Shown in pieces: positions 1-9,010 of a stretch of 64,000 bases of DNA. The notes beneath the pieces were generated by a model. That model did no database searches. It had not been told where the DNA came from and saw only the letters and a list, made by a program, of their open reading frames with translations. The DNA comes from Erythrobacter sp. YJ-T3-07 (GTDB lineage Bacteria; Pseudomonadota; Alphaproteobacteria; Sphingomonadales; Sphingomonadaceae), in assembly GCF_015999305.1 (NCBI RefSeq), contig NZ_JAEAGP010000001.1, positions 1,302,001-1,366,000 on the forward strand, written 5' to 3'. Every line of letters begins with the position of its first letter. The first letter of the stretch is position 1. The translations under genes were made by a program, and so were the position numbers.

Positions 1-3000
1 ACGCAGGGGTTCATCATCCAGGGCGATGTGTTGAGAGACTGGGCCGGATTCTCTGTCTCCTCCGCGGGTGACATCAATGGCGACGGCCTCGACGATCTGA
101 TCGTCGGAGCCCCCTTGGGCAGCGATGGCGCTAGCTATGCCGGGGAAGCCTATGTCGTATTCGGTTCGGCCTCCGGGTTCGGAACCGAAATCGGCGATCG
201 TCAGGTGATCGACCTGACGACGCTGAGCGAAACGCAGGGCTTCATCATTCAGGGTGATGAGAGGTACGACCAGGCCGGCAGGGCGGTCTCCACGGCTGGC
301 GACATCAATGGTGACGGGTATGACGACCTGATCGTCGGTGCGCGGGTCGGCGACGACGGCGGCATCAATGCCGGCGAAGGCTACGTCATCTTCGGCGGCG
401 CGACCGGCACCGGGAGCACGACCGCAGTCACCCGCACCGGCAGCGCAGGCGCGGACAACCTGATCGGCAATGCAGGCGACGACACGCTTGTCGGCGGCGG
501 CGGCGCGGATGTGATCCGCGGCGGTGCGGGCAATGATACGATCTCGGTTGCGGACCTCACCTTCGCGGATATCCGCGGCGGTCATGGCAGCGATACGCTG
601 GCGCTGGCCGGATCGGGCCTCTCGCTCGACCTGACCGCCAACGCAACGCGCTCGCGGCTCGACTCGATCGAGGTGATCGACCTGACCGGCAGCGGCGATA
701 ACAGCCTGACGTTGAACCGGCTCGCGGTGTTCGGCCTGTCCGACAACACCAGCGGCGGGGTCACCACGCTGATTGTCACCGGCGATGCGGGCGATTCGGT
801 CACGCTCAATGAGCTCGGCTGGACGAGCGCGCCGGATCTGGTTCAGGGTGCAACCACCTATCAGGTGTTCACCAACGGGGCCGCGCGTCTGCTGGTAGAG
901 CAGGGCGTCAGTTTCTCGGGCAATTTCGCCGTCCCGGTCTTCACCTCCGGCGCGACCGCGAGCGTGGCGGAAAACCAGACCGCCGCCTATACCGCCGTTG
1001 CGACGGATGCCGACGGCACCGCGTTGACTTTTGCGATCAGCGGCACGGATGCAGCGCTGTTCACCATCAACGCCAGCACCGGCGTGGTGACCTTCCGCAA
1101 TGCGCCGGACTACGAGAACCCGGCGGATGCGGGTGGCGACAACGTCTACAACTTCACCGTCACCGCCAGCGACGGGACCAACACGACCGATCAGTCGGTG
1201 GCGGTCACCGTCAACGACGTTGTCGAACAGCGGATCATCGACCTGACCACGCTGACCGGCGCGCAAGGGTTCATAATTCAGGGTGACGTGGCTTCGGACG
1301 CTCTTGGCAGATCCGTTTCTTGGGCGGGCGACGTCAATGGTGATGGCCTCGCGGATGTGATTATTGGCGCCACGGGCGGCGACGATGGCGGCAGCTTTGC
1401 AGGCGAAGCCTATGTGGTGTTCGGCACGCAGAGCGGCTTCGGCAGCGATGTGGACGGCCGCCAGGTGATCGACCTGACCACGCTGACCGCTGCGCAGGGC
1501 TTTATCATCCAAGGCGATACGGGATATGACGTAACCGGCCGTTCGGTGTCTTCGGCGGGCGACGTTAATGGCGACGGATTCGACGACCTGATCGTCGGTG
1601 CTTATGGCGGCGACGACGGCGGTAGCGGTGCCGGCGAAGCCTATGTCGTATTCGGCTCGGCCAATGGTTTCGGCACAAATGTTGGCGGTCGGCAGGTCAT
1701 CGACCTGACCACGCTGACCGCTGCGCAGGGCTTCATCATCCAGGGCGATGTAGTAAGTGACCGGGCCGGGTACTCGGTTTCCTCCGCGGGCGATATCAAT
1801 GGTGACGGCTTCGACGACCTGATCGTCGGTGCTTATGGCGGCGACGACGGCGGCAGCTACGCAGGTGAGGCTTACGTCGTATTCGGCTCGGCCAGCGGGT
1901 TTGGAACCAATATTGGCGGCCGCCAAGTAATCGACCTTACGTCTCTCACCGCAGCACAAGGTTTCATCATCCAGGGCGATGATATCAGCGATCGGGCCGG
2001 GTACTCGGTTTCCTCGGCGGGCGACGTCAACGGCGATGGTTTCGACGATCTGATTATGGGCGCAATCGGCGGTGGCGACGGCGGAACTTATGCGGGCGAA
2101 GCCTACGTGGTGTTCGGCACGGCCAGCGGGTTCGGCACCGATGTCGGCGGACGGCAGGTGATCGACCTGACCACGCTGAGCGCAGCGCAAGGGTTCATCA
2201 TCCAGGGCGATGATCCGATAGACCAGGCCGGTTTCTCCGTATCCTCGGCGGGCGACGTCAATGGCGACGGGTATGATGATCTCATCGTCGGCGCGCCCTT
2301 CGGCGACGATGGCGGCGATCGCGCCGGCGAAGCGTATGTCGTGTTCGGCGCGGCAAGCGGTTTCGGGAGCGATATTAACGGCCGCCAGGTGATCGATCTG
2401 ACCACGCTCACCGCGGCGCAGGGCTTCGTCATCCAGGGCAATACTACCAACGACCGGACCGGTTATTCGGTATCTTCGGCGGGCGACGTCAACGGCGACG
2501 GTTTCGACGATCTGATCATTGCTGCGCGAACGGCCAGCGAGGGAGGGCCTAACGCAGGGCGGGCCTATGTCGTGCTCGGTACGGCAAACGGTTTCGGCAG
2601 CGATGTGAACGGTCGCCAGGTAATCGACCTGACCACACTGACTTCGACACAGGGGTTCATCATTGAGGGCGATCAGGCCTCCGATGAGGCGGGTAGCTCG
2701 GTATCGTCGGCGGGTGACGTCAACGGTGATGGTTACGACGATCTGATCGTCGGGGCGCGCAGCGGCGACGACGGCGGCATCAATGCCGGCGAAGGCTACG
2801 TCATCTTCGGGGGCGCGACCGGTACCGAGAGCACGACCGCAGTCACCCGCACCGGCACGGCAGGTGCGGACAACCTGATCGGCAATGCGGGCGATGATAC
2901 GCTGACCGGCGGCGGCGGCGCGGATGTGATCCGCGGCGGCGCGGGCAACGACACGATCAGCGTGGCCGACCTGAATTTCGCGGATATCCGCGGCGGTCAT

Positions 3001-5985
3001 GGCAGCGATACGCTGGCGCTGGCCGGATCGGGCCTCTCGCTCGATCTGACGACCAACGCCGTCCGTTCGCGGATCGACTCGATCGAGGTGATCGATCTGA
3101 CGGGCAGCGGCAATAACAGCCTCACGGTCGACGCGATGGCGATCCGCCGGATTACCGAGCAGCGATCGGGTGGCGAGGCGACGCTGATCGTCCGCGGCGA
3201 TGCGGGCGATGTAGTGAATGCCTACGGTTTCACCGCCAACGGCACGCAGGTGATCAATGCGGTCACCTACAACCTGTACGAGAACGGCAATACCAATCTG
3301 CTGATCCGGCAGGGCGTCACCGTGGCCACCAGCGATCCGAACGCCCCGGCAAACGTGATCGATCTGAGCACGCTCTCGGCAGCGCAGGGCTTCATCATCC
3401 AGGGCGACACCGCTCAGGACCAAACGGGTTATGCCGTGTCGATCGCGGGCGACCTCAACGGTGACGGCTTCGCCGATGTGATCGTCGGTGCGCGCTATGG
3501 CGACGATGGCGGTGACCGGGCGGGCGAAGCCTATGTCGTGTTCGGATCGGCTGGCGGCTTCGGCACCAATGTCGGCGGGCGGCAGGTGATCGACCTGACC
3601 AGCCTGACGAGCGCGCAGGGTTTCATCATCCAGGGCGATACCAACTACAATCTGGCGGGTTCGGCTGTCTCGAACGCGGGCGACATCAACGGAGATGGCT
3701 TCGACGACCTGATCGTCGGCGCGCCGCAGGGCAGCGACGGCGGCAGTTATGCCGGCGAGGCCTACGTGATCTTCGGCGGTGCGAGCGGTTTCGGGACCAG
3801 TGTCGGCGGGCGGCAGGTGATCGACCTGACCACGCTCACAAGTGCGCAGGGCTTCATCATCCAGGGCGACGCAGCGAGCGACGCCGCCGGGGTGTCGGTT
3901 TCGAGCGCAGGCGACATAAACGGCGATGGCTACGAAGATCTGATCGTCGGTGCCAAGGCCGGCGATGATGGCGGGAACTACGCGGGCGAAGCCTACGTGA
4001 TTTTCGGTAGCGCGAGCGGCTTCGGCACCGATGTCGGCGGGCGGCAGGTGATCGACCTGACCAGCCTTTCGAGCGCGCAGGGCTTCATCATCCAGGGGGA
4101 TGCCGCGGGTGACGCAGCCGGTTTCGCCGTCTCGAACCTCGGCGACGTGAACGGCGATGGCTACGACGACGTGGCCGTAGGCGCGCTGTTCGGCGATGAT
4201 GGCGGCAATGGCGCGGGTGAATCCTATGTCGTCTTCGGCAGCGCGAGCGGCTTCGGCACCGATGTGAACGGTCGCCAGGTGATCGACCTGACCAACCTGA
4301 CCGCAGCGCAGGGCTTCATCGTTCAGGGCGACGCGGCCGGCGACCGGAGCGGGATGGCCCTTTCCGGCGCGGGCGACATCAACGGCGACGGCTACGACGA
4401 TTTCATCGTGGGCACGCCGAGGGGCAATGATGGCGGAACCTATGCGGGCGAAGCCTATGTCATCTTCGGATCCGGAGACACCTTCGGCACGACGGTCGCA
4501 GGCCGTCAGGTGATCGACCTGACCACGCTCACCGCCGCTCAGGGTTTCATCATTCAGGGCGATGCCCAGCTTGATTTTGCCGCCCAGTCCGTCGCAAGCG
4601 CAGGCGACGTCAACGGCGACGGGCTCGACGATCTGATCATCAGCGCGGGCGGGGGCGACCTCGGCGGGAACAGTGCGGGCCAGGCGTATGTCATCTACGG
4701 CTCGACAGGGGGCTTCGGCACGGCGGTCAGCGGTCGTCAGGTGCTCGACCTGACCAACCTGACTGCGGGGCAGGGCTTCATCATCCAGGGTGACACAGCG
4801 GGCGACGCTGCGGGCCAGTCGGTTTCGGGCGGTGGCGATCTCAACGGCGATGGCTACGACGACCTGATCGTCGGCGCGACTGGCGGCGATGACGGGGGCG
4901 ATGCCGCGGGCGAGGCCTATATCGTCTTCGGCGGCGCGACCGGCACCGAGAGCACGACCTCGATCGTCCGCACCGGCACGGCAGGTGCGGACAACCTGAT
5001 CGGCAATGCGGGCAACGACTCGCTGATCGGCAATGGCGGCGCGGATGTGATGCGTGGCGGCGCGGGCGATGATTTCATCGCGGTTGCGGACCTGGCCTTC
5101 GCCGATATTCGCGGCGGTAATGGCTATGACACGCTGGGGCTGGGCGGATCGGGGCTGACCCTCGACCTGACGGGCAATGCCTTGCGGTCCCGGATCGACT
5201 CGATCGAGGCGATCAATCTCGGCAGTCTCGGCGATAATAGCCTGAGGGTGGACCGGTTGGCGGTGCTCGCGCTGTCCGACGATACCAGCGGCGGGCAAAC
5301 CACTCTGCGGGTCGGCGGCGATGCGGGCGATACGGTGTTCATCACCGAAAGCGGCTGGGTCGTGGCGGCGGACGTGATCGTCGGCAGCACCACCTACGCG
5401 ACCTATATCCGCGGCAATGCCCGGCTGCTGGTCCAGCAGGGGGTCACGGTCGAGAATGGGGTGGTCAATGCCGCGCCCGCCTCGGTCCTGTCGGAAGACA
5501 GCGGCACCGTTCAGCATTTCGCCTTCGACAGCGGATATGATCTCGTGCGCAATGGCGGGATGATCGACCTGTCTGGCCCGACGCGGTTCGGGGTCCACCA
5601 GCGCCTGGCCTTGCCGGGCACGCTTTACGGCGTGGGAGAGGATGCGGCACCGGGCCTCGACTGGCAGCCGTCGAGCGAACCCGTCGCCAGCGCCAGCGCC
5701 CTGATGCCGGGCGAAATGGTGTTCGATGATGCGCTGATGATGAACGTCCTCAACGCCTATTCCGGCATGTCTGGCGAAGCCGCTGGCCTGGGCGTGCACG
5801 TCGGTGACCTGCCGCTCTACGGCGATCTGTTTGCAACCGGTTCGGGCGATCTGGGGCAGGTGCATGGCGCGCCCGCTTTCGCGGCGGGAATGTTCGTGGA
5901 GCAGCCTCTCGATCAGGTCGGTGTGCAGCATGGGCCGGTCGCGCTCGGCTCGCCGGTCGACGAAATGCCCATGCATCTGCTGTAA
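1..5985 (+). CDS. Giant FG-GAP / RTX-repeat secreted adhesin (5' end outside window)
   Basis: The frame is open from base 1 and encodes at least 1994 residues, so the true start lies upstream. Sixteen FG-GAP units of about 74 residues are visible, each with a core like AGDxNGDGxDDLIVGA (calcium-binding DxNGDG loop), a YVVFG strand and a repeated linker close to QVIDLTTLTAAQGFIIQGD. Three modules interrupt them near bases 421-912, 2830-3330 and 4960-5460. Each module has an RTX-like block (GNAGDDTL, GGGGADVIRGGAGND) followed by a conserved DIRGGxGxDTL...DSIE segment. A cadherin-like domain lies near 940-1215. The last ~170 residues are unique and lack repeats. The protein is very probably secreted, calcium-stabilised and used for adhesion or biofilm, perhaps through a type I system, although no exporter lies in the window. 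Confidence 0.9.
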   Translation, partial: TQGFIIQGDVLRDWAGFSVSSAGDINGDGLDDLIVGAPLGSDGASYAGEAYVVFGSASGFGTEIGDRQVIDLTTLSETQGFIIQGDERYDQAGRAVSTAGDINGDGYDDLIVGARVGDDGGINAGEGYVIFGGATGTGSTTAVTRTGSAGADNLIGNAGDDTLVGGGGADVIRGGAGNDTISVADLTFADIRGGHGSDTLALAGSGLSLDLTANATRSRLDSIEVIDLTGSGDNSLTLNRLAVFGLSDNTSGGVTTLIVTGDAGDSVTLNELGWTSAPDLVQGATTYQVFTNGAARLLVEQGVSFSGNFAVPVFTSGATASVAENQTAAYTAVATDADGTALTFAISGTDAALFTINASTGVVTFRNAPDYENPADAGGDNVYNFTVTASDGTNTTDQSVAVTVNDVVEQRIIDLTTLTGAQGFIIQGDVASDALGRSVSWAGDVNGDGLADVIIGATGGDDGGSFAGEAYVVFGTQSGFGSDVDGRQVIDLTTLTAAQGFIIQGDTGYDVTGRSVSSAGDVNGDGFDDLIVGAYGGDDGGSGAGEAYVVFGSANGFGTNVGGRQVIDLTTLTAAQGFIIQGDVVSDRAGYSVSSAGDINGDGFDDLIVGAYGGDDGGSYAGEAYVVFGSASGFGTNIGGRQVIDLTSLTAAQGFIIQGDDISDRAGYSVSSAGDVNGDGFDDLIMGAIGGGDGGTYAGEAYVVFGTASGFGTDVGGRQVIDLTTLSAAQGFIIQGDDPIDQAGFSVSSAGDVNGDGYDDLIVGAPFGDDGGDRAGEAYVVFGAASGFGSDINGRQVIDLTTLTAAQGFVIQGNTTNDRTGYSVSSAGDVNGDGFDDLIIAARTASEGGPNAGRAYVVLGTANGFGSDVNGRQVIDLTTLTSTQGFIIEGDQASDEAGSSVSSAGDVNGDGYDDLIVGARSGDDGGINAGEGYVIFGGATGTESTTAVTRTGTAGADNLIGNAGDDTLTGGGGADVIRGGAGNDTISVADLNFADIRGGHGSDTLALAGSGLSLDLTTNAVRSRIDSIEVIDLTGSGNNSLTVDAMAIRRITEQRSGGEATLIVRGDAGDVVNAYGFTANGTQVINAVTYNLYENGNTNLLIRQGVTVATSDPNAPANVIDLSTLSAAQGFIIQGDTAQDQTGYAVSIAGDLNGDGFADVIVGARYGDDGGDRAGEAYVVFGSAGGFGTNVGGRQVIDLTSLTSAQGFIIQGDTNYNLAGSAVSNAGDINGDGFDDLIVGAPQGSDGGSYAGEAYVIFGGASGFGTSVGGRQVIDLTTLTSAQGFIIQGDAASDAAGVSVSSAGDINGDGYEDLIVGAKAGDDGGNYAGEAYVIFGSASGFGTDVGGRQVIDLTSLSSAQGFIIQGDAAGDAAGFAVSNLGDVNGDGYDDVAVGALFGDDGGNGAGESYVVFGSASGFGTDVNGRQVIDLTNLTAAQGFIVQGDAAGDRSGMALSGAGDINGDGYDDFIVGTPRGNDGGTYAGEAYVIFGSGDTFGTTVAGRQVIDLTTLTAAQGFIIQGDAQLDFAAQSVASAGDVNGDGLDDLIISAGGGDLGGNSAGQAYVIYGSTGGFGTAVSGRQVLDLTNLTAGQGFIIQGDTAGDAAGQSVSGGGDLNGDGYDDLIVGATGGDDGGDAAGEAYIVFGGATGTESTTSIVRTGTAGADNLIGNAGNDSLIGNGGADVMRGGAGDDFIAVADLAFADIRGGNGYDTLGLGGSGLTLDLTGNALRSRIDSIEAINLGSLGDNSLRVDRLAVLALSDDTSGGQTTLRVGGDAGDTVFITESGWVVAADVIVGSTTYATYIRGNARLLVQQGVTVENGVVNAAPASVLSEDSGTVQHFAFDSGYDLVRNGGMIDLSGPTRFGVHQRLALPGTLYGVGEDAAPGLDWQPSSEPVASASALMPGEMVFDDALMMNVLNAYSGMSGEAAGLGVHVGDLPLYGDLFATGSGDLGQVHGAPAFAAGMFVEQPLDQVGVQHGPVALGSPVDEMPMHLL
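1231..2820 (+). repeat. Block of exactly seven FG-GAP repeats (beta-propeller)
   Basis: Seven consecutive NGDG-containing units lie between the cadherin-like domain and the second RTX module. Seven is the blade number of integrin-type FG-GAP propellers, so the block probably folds as one complete propeller. The units are highly similar at DNA level, which suggests expansion by tandem duplication. Edges are approximate. Confidence 0.8.
3352..4938 (+). repeat. Second block of exactly seven FG-GAP repeats
   Basis: Another seven NGDG units lie between the second and third RTX modules, again matching one seven-bladed propeller. Only two units of the first block fall inside the window (about bases 28-420). 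Edges are approximate. Confidence 0.8.
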
Positions 5986-6065
5986 GGCGCACCGAACCGG
6001 CCTTGCCCTGTTGCCTCTCTCGGCTAGGGCAGTGCCGCCGGGCATCACGATTATCTGAAAGGCCA

Positions 6066-7154
6066 ATGATGACGCAGGGCGCACCTTCCCAGGAACCCAA
6101 GTTCGCGGTCGATCTGTCGCGCGGGTTTTCCGCCTGGCTGGCAACGCAGAAGGCGAGCATCGCGATCACCACCTACCAGGTGGGCAAGGTGATCTTCTTC
6201 GGCGTCGACAAGGATGGGCAGTTCTGGAGCTATAACCGCACCATCGGCCGGTGCCTGGGGATGGCCGTCGGGACCGACCGCGAAACCGGGCGCGCCAGCG
6301 AGATGTGGGTGTCGAGCGATGCGCAGCTCTATCGCTATGCCGACATCCTCGATGCGGGTCGCGAAGGGCCCAAGGGCGCGGATCTCTATCTTGCGCCGCG
6401 GATGAGTTACGTCACCGGCGATATCGACATGCACGATCTGGGGATCGACGCCGATGGCCGGCCGATCTTCGCCAACACTCTGTTCAACTGCCTTGCGCGG
6501 CCCGATCCGGATCACAGCTTCCAGCCGGTGTGGAAGCCCGACTTCATCAGCACGCTGCTGCCCGAGGATCGCTGCCACCTGAACGGGCTGGCGATGCGCG
6601 ACGGCAAGCCCGCCTTTGTGACCGCCGTCAGCCAGTCCGACACCTTCGACGGGTGGCGCGGCCATCGGCGCGACGGCGGCGTGGTGATTGAGATCGAGAG
6701 CGGCAAGGTGGTGTGCGAAGGCCTGTCCATGCCGCACTCTCCGCGCTGGCACGACGGGCGGCTGTGGCTGCACAATAGTGGCGAAGGGCAGTTCGGCTAT
6801 GTCGATATGGAAAAGGGCGCGTTCGTCCCGGTCGCTTTCTGCCCCGGCTATCTGCGCGGACTCGCCTTCATGGGCGATATCGCGGTGGTCGGCATGTCGC
6901 TGCCGCGCGACAACAAGACCTTCAGCGGGCTCAAGCTCGACGAGGAACTGGCCGAGCGCAAGATGAGCCCGCGCGCCGGGCTCTATTTCATCGACACCAC
7001 GAATGGCAGCATCGTCCACTCGATGAACTTCGAAGGCATCGTGACCGAGCTTTACGATGTGTGCGTGCTGCCCGGCATCCGCCAGCCCGCGGCGATCGGC
7101 CCCGCCTCGGAAGAGATCCGGCGGACCATCAAGGTCGCCGACTTCGAAGGCTAG
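6066..7154 (+). CDS. TIGR03032 family protein
   Basis: A 362-residue cytoplasmic-looking protein with no signal peptide. The sequence (FSAWLATQKASIAITTYQVG near the start, HLNGLAMRDGKPAFVT in the middle, SPRWHDGRLWLHNSGEG later) fits the uncharacterised TIGR03032 family, which looks like a beta-propeller. I chose the ATG at 6066, which follows a GAAAGG-like ribosome site; the open frame extends upstream to 6003, and the next codon (6069) is also ATG. It follows the giant FG-GAP/RTX adhesin by 80 bases on the same strand. My recollection that this family often accompanies large repeat proteins suggests a role in their export or display. That role is inference. Confidence 0.75.
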   Translation: MMTQGAPSQEPKFAVDLSRGFSAWLATQKASIAITTYQVGKVIFFGVDKDGQFWSYNRTIGRCLGMAVGTDRETGRASEMWVSSDAQLYRYADILDAGREGPKGADLYLAPRMSYVTGDIDMHDLGIDADGRPIFANTLFNCLARPDPDHSFQPVWKPDFISTLLPEDRCHLNGLAMRDGKPAFVTAVSQSDTFDGWRGHRRDGGVVIEIESGKVVCEGLSMPHSPRWHDGRLWLHNSGEGQFGYVDMEKGAFVPVAFCPGYLRGLAFMGDIAVVGMSLPRDNKTFSGLKLDEELAERKMSPRAGLYFIDTTNGSIVHSMNFEGIVTELYDVCVLPGIRQPAAIGPASEEIRRTIKVADFEG

Positions 7155-7175
7155 GGCCGAGGTGCGCGGGAGGTT

Positions 7176-8480
7176 CTACAGCCCGCGCGGGAGGTAGCCC
7201 GGCACCAGCGTGATCCCTTGGAAATACACAGGCTGGCTGGCGGTAGCTGCCGCCGTGTCGTGGTGCAGGCGCACGGTGATCTCGTAGCATTCTTCGGGCA
7301 CCATCAGCCCGCAGATCGCCCACGGCACCCAGGCATTGCCCTGATCCTGCGCAAGCGGCCGGGTGGTGCAGGCGGCCGATCCGCCCGCAGGGGCCAGCGC
7401 CTCCAGCGTGATCGCGCCCAGCGTGTGCGGCGCGCCCGTGGGTTTGTACACCCAGCCGAGCAGCGAGACCGGTTTGCCGCGCAGGAAGGCGTGGCCGTAA
7501 TTGGGCAGGGTATAGGATATGCGGTTGACGAACACCGTGCCGCCAGTGCTGGTGAGCTTGAGCGAATGGCCCAGAGCGCGGTCGCGCACGATCCCCGTCT
7601 CCCTGCTCGCTGTCACCCCCGACGCAGCCACCCAGCCATCGGGCACTGCGCCGTCGAACTGCGCGAAGTCGCCATTGGGGATCAGGTTGAGCGCCGGGTC
7701 GAGCCCGCAAAGGGTCGACGGCGGACCGAAGGCGGGGCGGGCGGGGGCTTTATCCCACAACTCACGGATCGCGGGCAGGCATGCCGCCTCGATCCCCGCG
7801 TCGCTCGGGTGCACCGGATCGCCATCGGCAAACCACGCGGACGGCTTGCCCGCTGCAAGATAGGGCGTGTGCGAGTCGATCAGCGCAATATCGCGCAGCC
7901 GCGCAACCCGCCGCCACGCATCGACCGCACGGTCCATCGCGGAGCCGTCCGCGCGCGGGTTCTGCAGCAGCGCGACGATCGGCACGCCCGGATGGGCGAG
8001 GCGATAGTATTCCAGGGCGGTGAGGACTTCGCCCAGCACCTGTTCGTCGGTGGCGCCGACCACATGATTGTGCCCGTGGCAGATGGTCAGCAGATCGGGC
8101 GTGTCGTCGGCGAGCCCGCTATAGCGCCACAGCGGGCCGAGACCATTGGCCAGCAAAGCGCCGGGCAGAGCAAAGTTGCGGATGCGCACGGTCGGCCCAC
8201 TCCCGACCGCATCGGTGGTTGCCGCGCCATAGCTGCCGTCGGCCCAGGTCTTGACCAGCACCGTGGGCTGGCTGGGGTGGGTGGCAATTACGTCGGCGAG
8301 GCGGAAGATGAACTCGCGCGGGTTCTCGCGCGAGTTGGACAGGCTGTCCGACCAGTTGATGATCGACACATCGCGCCCCTGGTCGAGCATGTGTTTGATG
8401 TGACCGAAACCGTTGGCGGCGGCGGTCGACGCAGCTTGCGCCGCATTGGCGGCGAGGCGGGGCTGGATCGTCTGGAGCAT
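7176..8480 (-). CDS. SGNH/GDSL-type hydrolase with C-terminal carbohydrate-binding-like domain
   Basis: 434 residues. The first ~235 look like an SGNH esterase: a WSDSLSN segment in the nucleophile position, an ICHGHNH segment where the GxND block is expected, and DPVHPSDAG supplying the Asp-x-x-His pair. From about residue 250 (NLIPNGDFAQFDGAVPDGW) a jelly-roll-like domain of the carbohydrate-binding type follows. The start at 8480 has a GGAGG site eight bases upstream; longer frames lack one. It is 14 bases downstream of the small gene 8495-8857 and probably co-transcribed with it. The GHNH variant leaves the exact reaction uncertain; deacetylation or deacylation of a surface glycan is a guess. 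Confidence 0.65.
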   Translation of the reverse strand: MLQTIQPRLAANAAQAASTAAANGFGHIKHMLDQGRDVSIINWSDSLSNSRENPREFIFRLADVIATHPSQPTVLVKTWADGSYGAATTDAVGSGPTVRIRNFALPGALLANGLGPLWRYSGLADDTPDLLTICHGHNHVVGATDEQVLGEVLTALEYYRLAHPGVPIVALLQNPRADGSAMDRAVDAWRRVARLRDIALIDSHTPYLAAGKPSAWFADGDPVHPSDAGIEAACLPAIRELWDKAPARPAFGPPSTLCGLDPALNLIPNGDFAQFDGAVPDGWVAASGVTASRETGIVRDRALGHSLKLTSTGGTVFVNRISYTLPNYGHAFLRGKPVSLLGWVYKPTGAPHTLGAITLEALAPAGGSAACTTRPLAQDQGNAWVPWAICGLMVPEECYEITVRLHHDTAAATASQPVYFQGITLVPGYLPRGL

Positions 8481-8494
8481 GGTGCGTGCCTCCG

Positions 8495-8857
8495 TCAGTC
8501 GAGCAGGGTGAGGGCGGGGGCGAAGTCCGGGGCACCGGCGCTGATCCCGGCCACCGCGAAGGGCAGCACGGTCAGGCCCGGTTCGACCGGCAGATCGATC
8601 GTGCCGCCCCCTTCCAGCGTGAGCGACAGCCGACCAGGCTGCTGCGCGACGATCGCCAGCGCGCGGCCGGGCTCCAGCACGCTGTCGAGCGCCGCAGGGC
8701 GCGCAGCACGGTAGCTGACCTCGCCGATCGGCAGAGGGCTGGCGGCGCTGGCGGTGATCGCCTCGCCCGCTCGCTCGAAAGCGACGGCGGAGGGGGTGAC
8801 GTAAGGCGCGGGGGTCTGGATCGGTTTGGGCGGGGACGGGGGAAGGGCTTGGGGCAT
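8495..8857 (-). CDS. Hypothetical protein, partner of the SGNH hydrolase
   Basis: About 120 residues: a Pro-rich start (MPQALPPSPPKPIQ) and then a predicted all-beta region rich in Ala, Gly and Leu. I do not recognise a family. The ATG at 8857 is preferred because GGAG lies six bases upstream; the ATG at 8863 overlaps that site. The gene ends 14 bases before the SGNH hydrolase start, so the two are very probably one transcript. The fold would suit a small beta-sandwich accessory or binding protein, but that is only a shape argument. Confidence 0.55.
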   Translation of the reverse strand: MPQALPPSPPKPIQTPAPYVTPSAVAFERAGEAITASAASPLPIGEVSYRAARPAALDSVLEPGRALAIVAQQPGRLSLTLEGGGTIDLPVEPGLTVLPFAVAGISAGAPDFAPALTLLD

Positions 8858-9010
8858 GGGCATCTCCGACAGGGAAATCGCGCACCCGCGCCCGCACCGC
8901 GGGGGCGATGCGACGGACGGCAAACGGGCAGCGACTCGCGTCGTCTACGCCCGCCAAACCCTTGTAGGACAGCGATAATGTGTAGGATTTGCGCGCCCGC
9001 AGCGGGCCGG

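Noticed and set aside
28..5985. The repeat region as a CRISPR array or DNA-level tandem repeat
   Set aside because: The repeats are in one open frame, about 222 bases long and diverged by codon; there are no short identical repeats with unique spacers.
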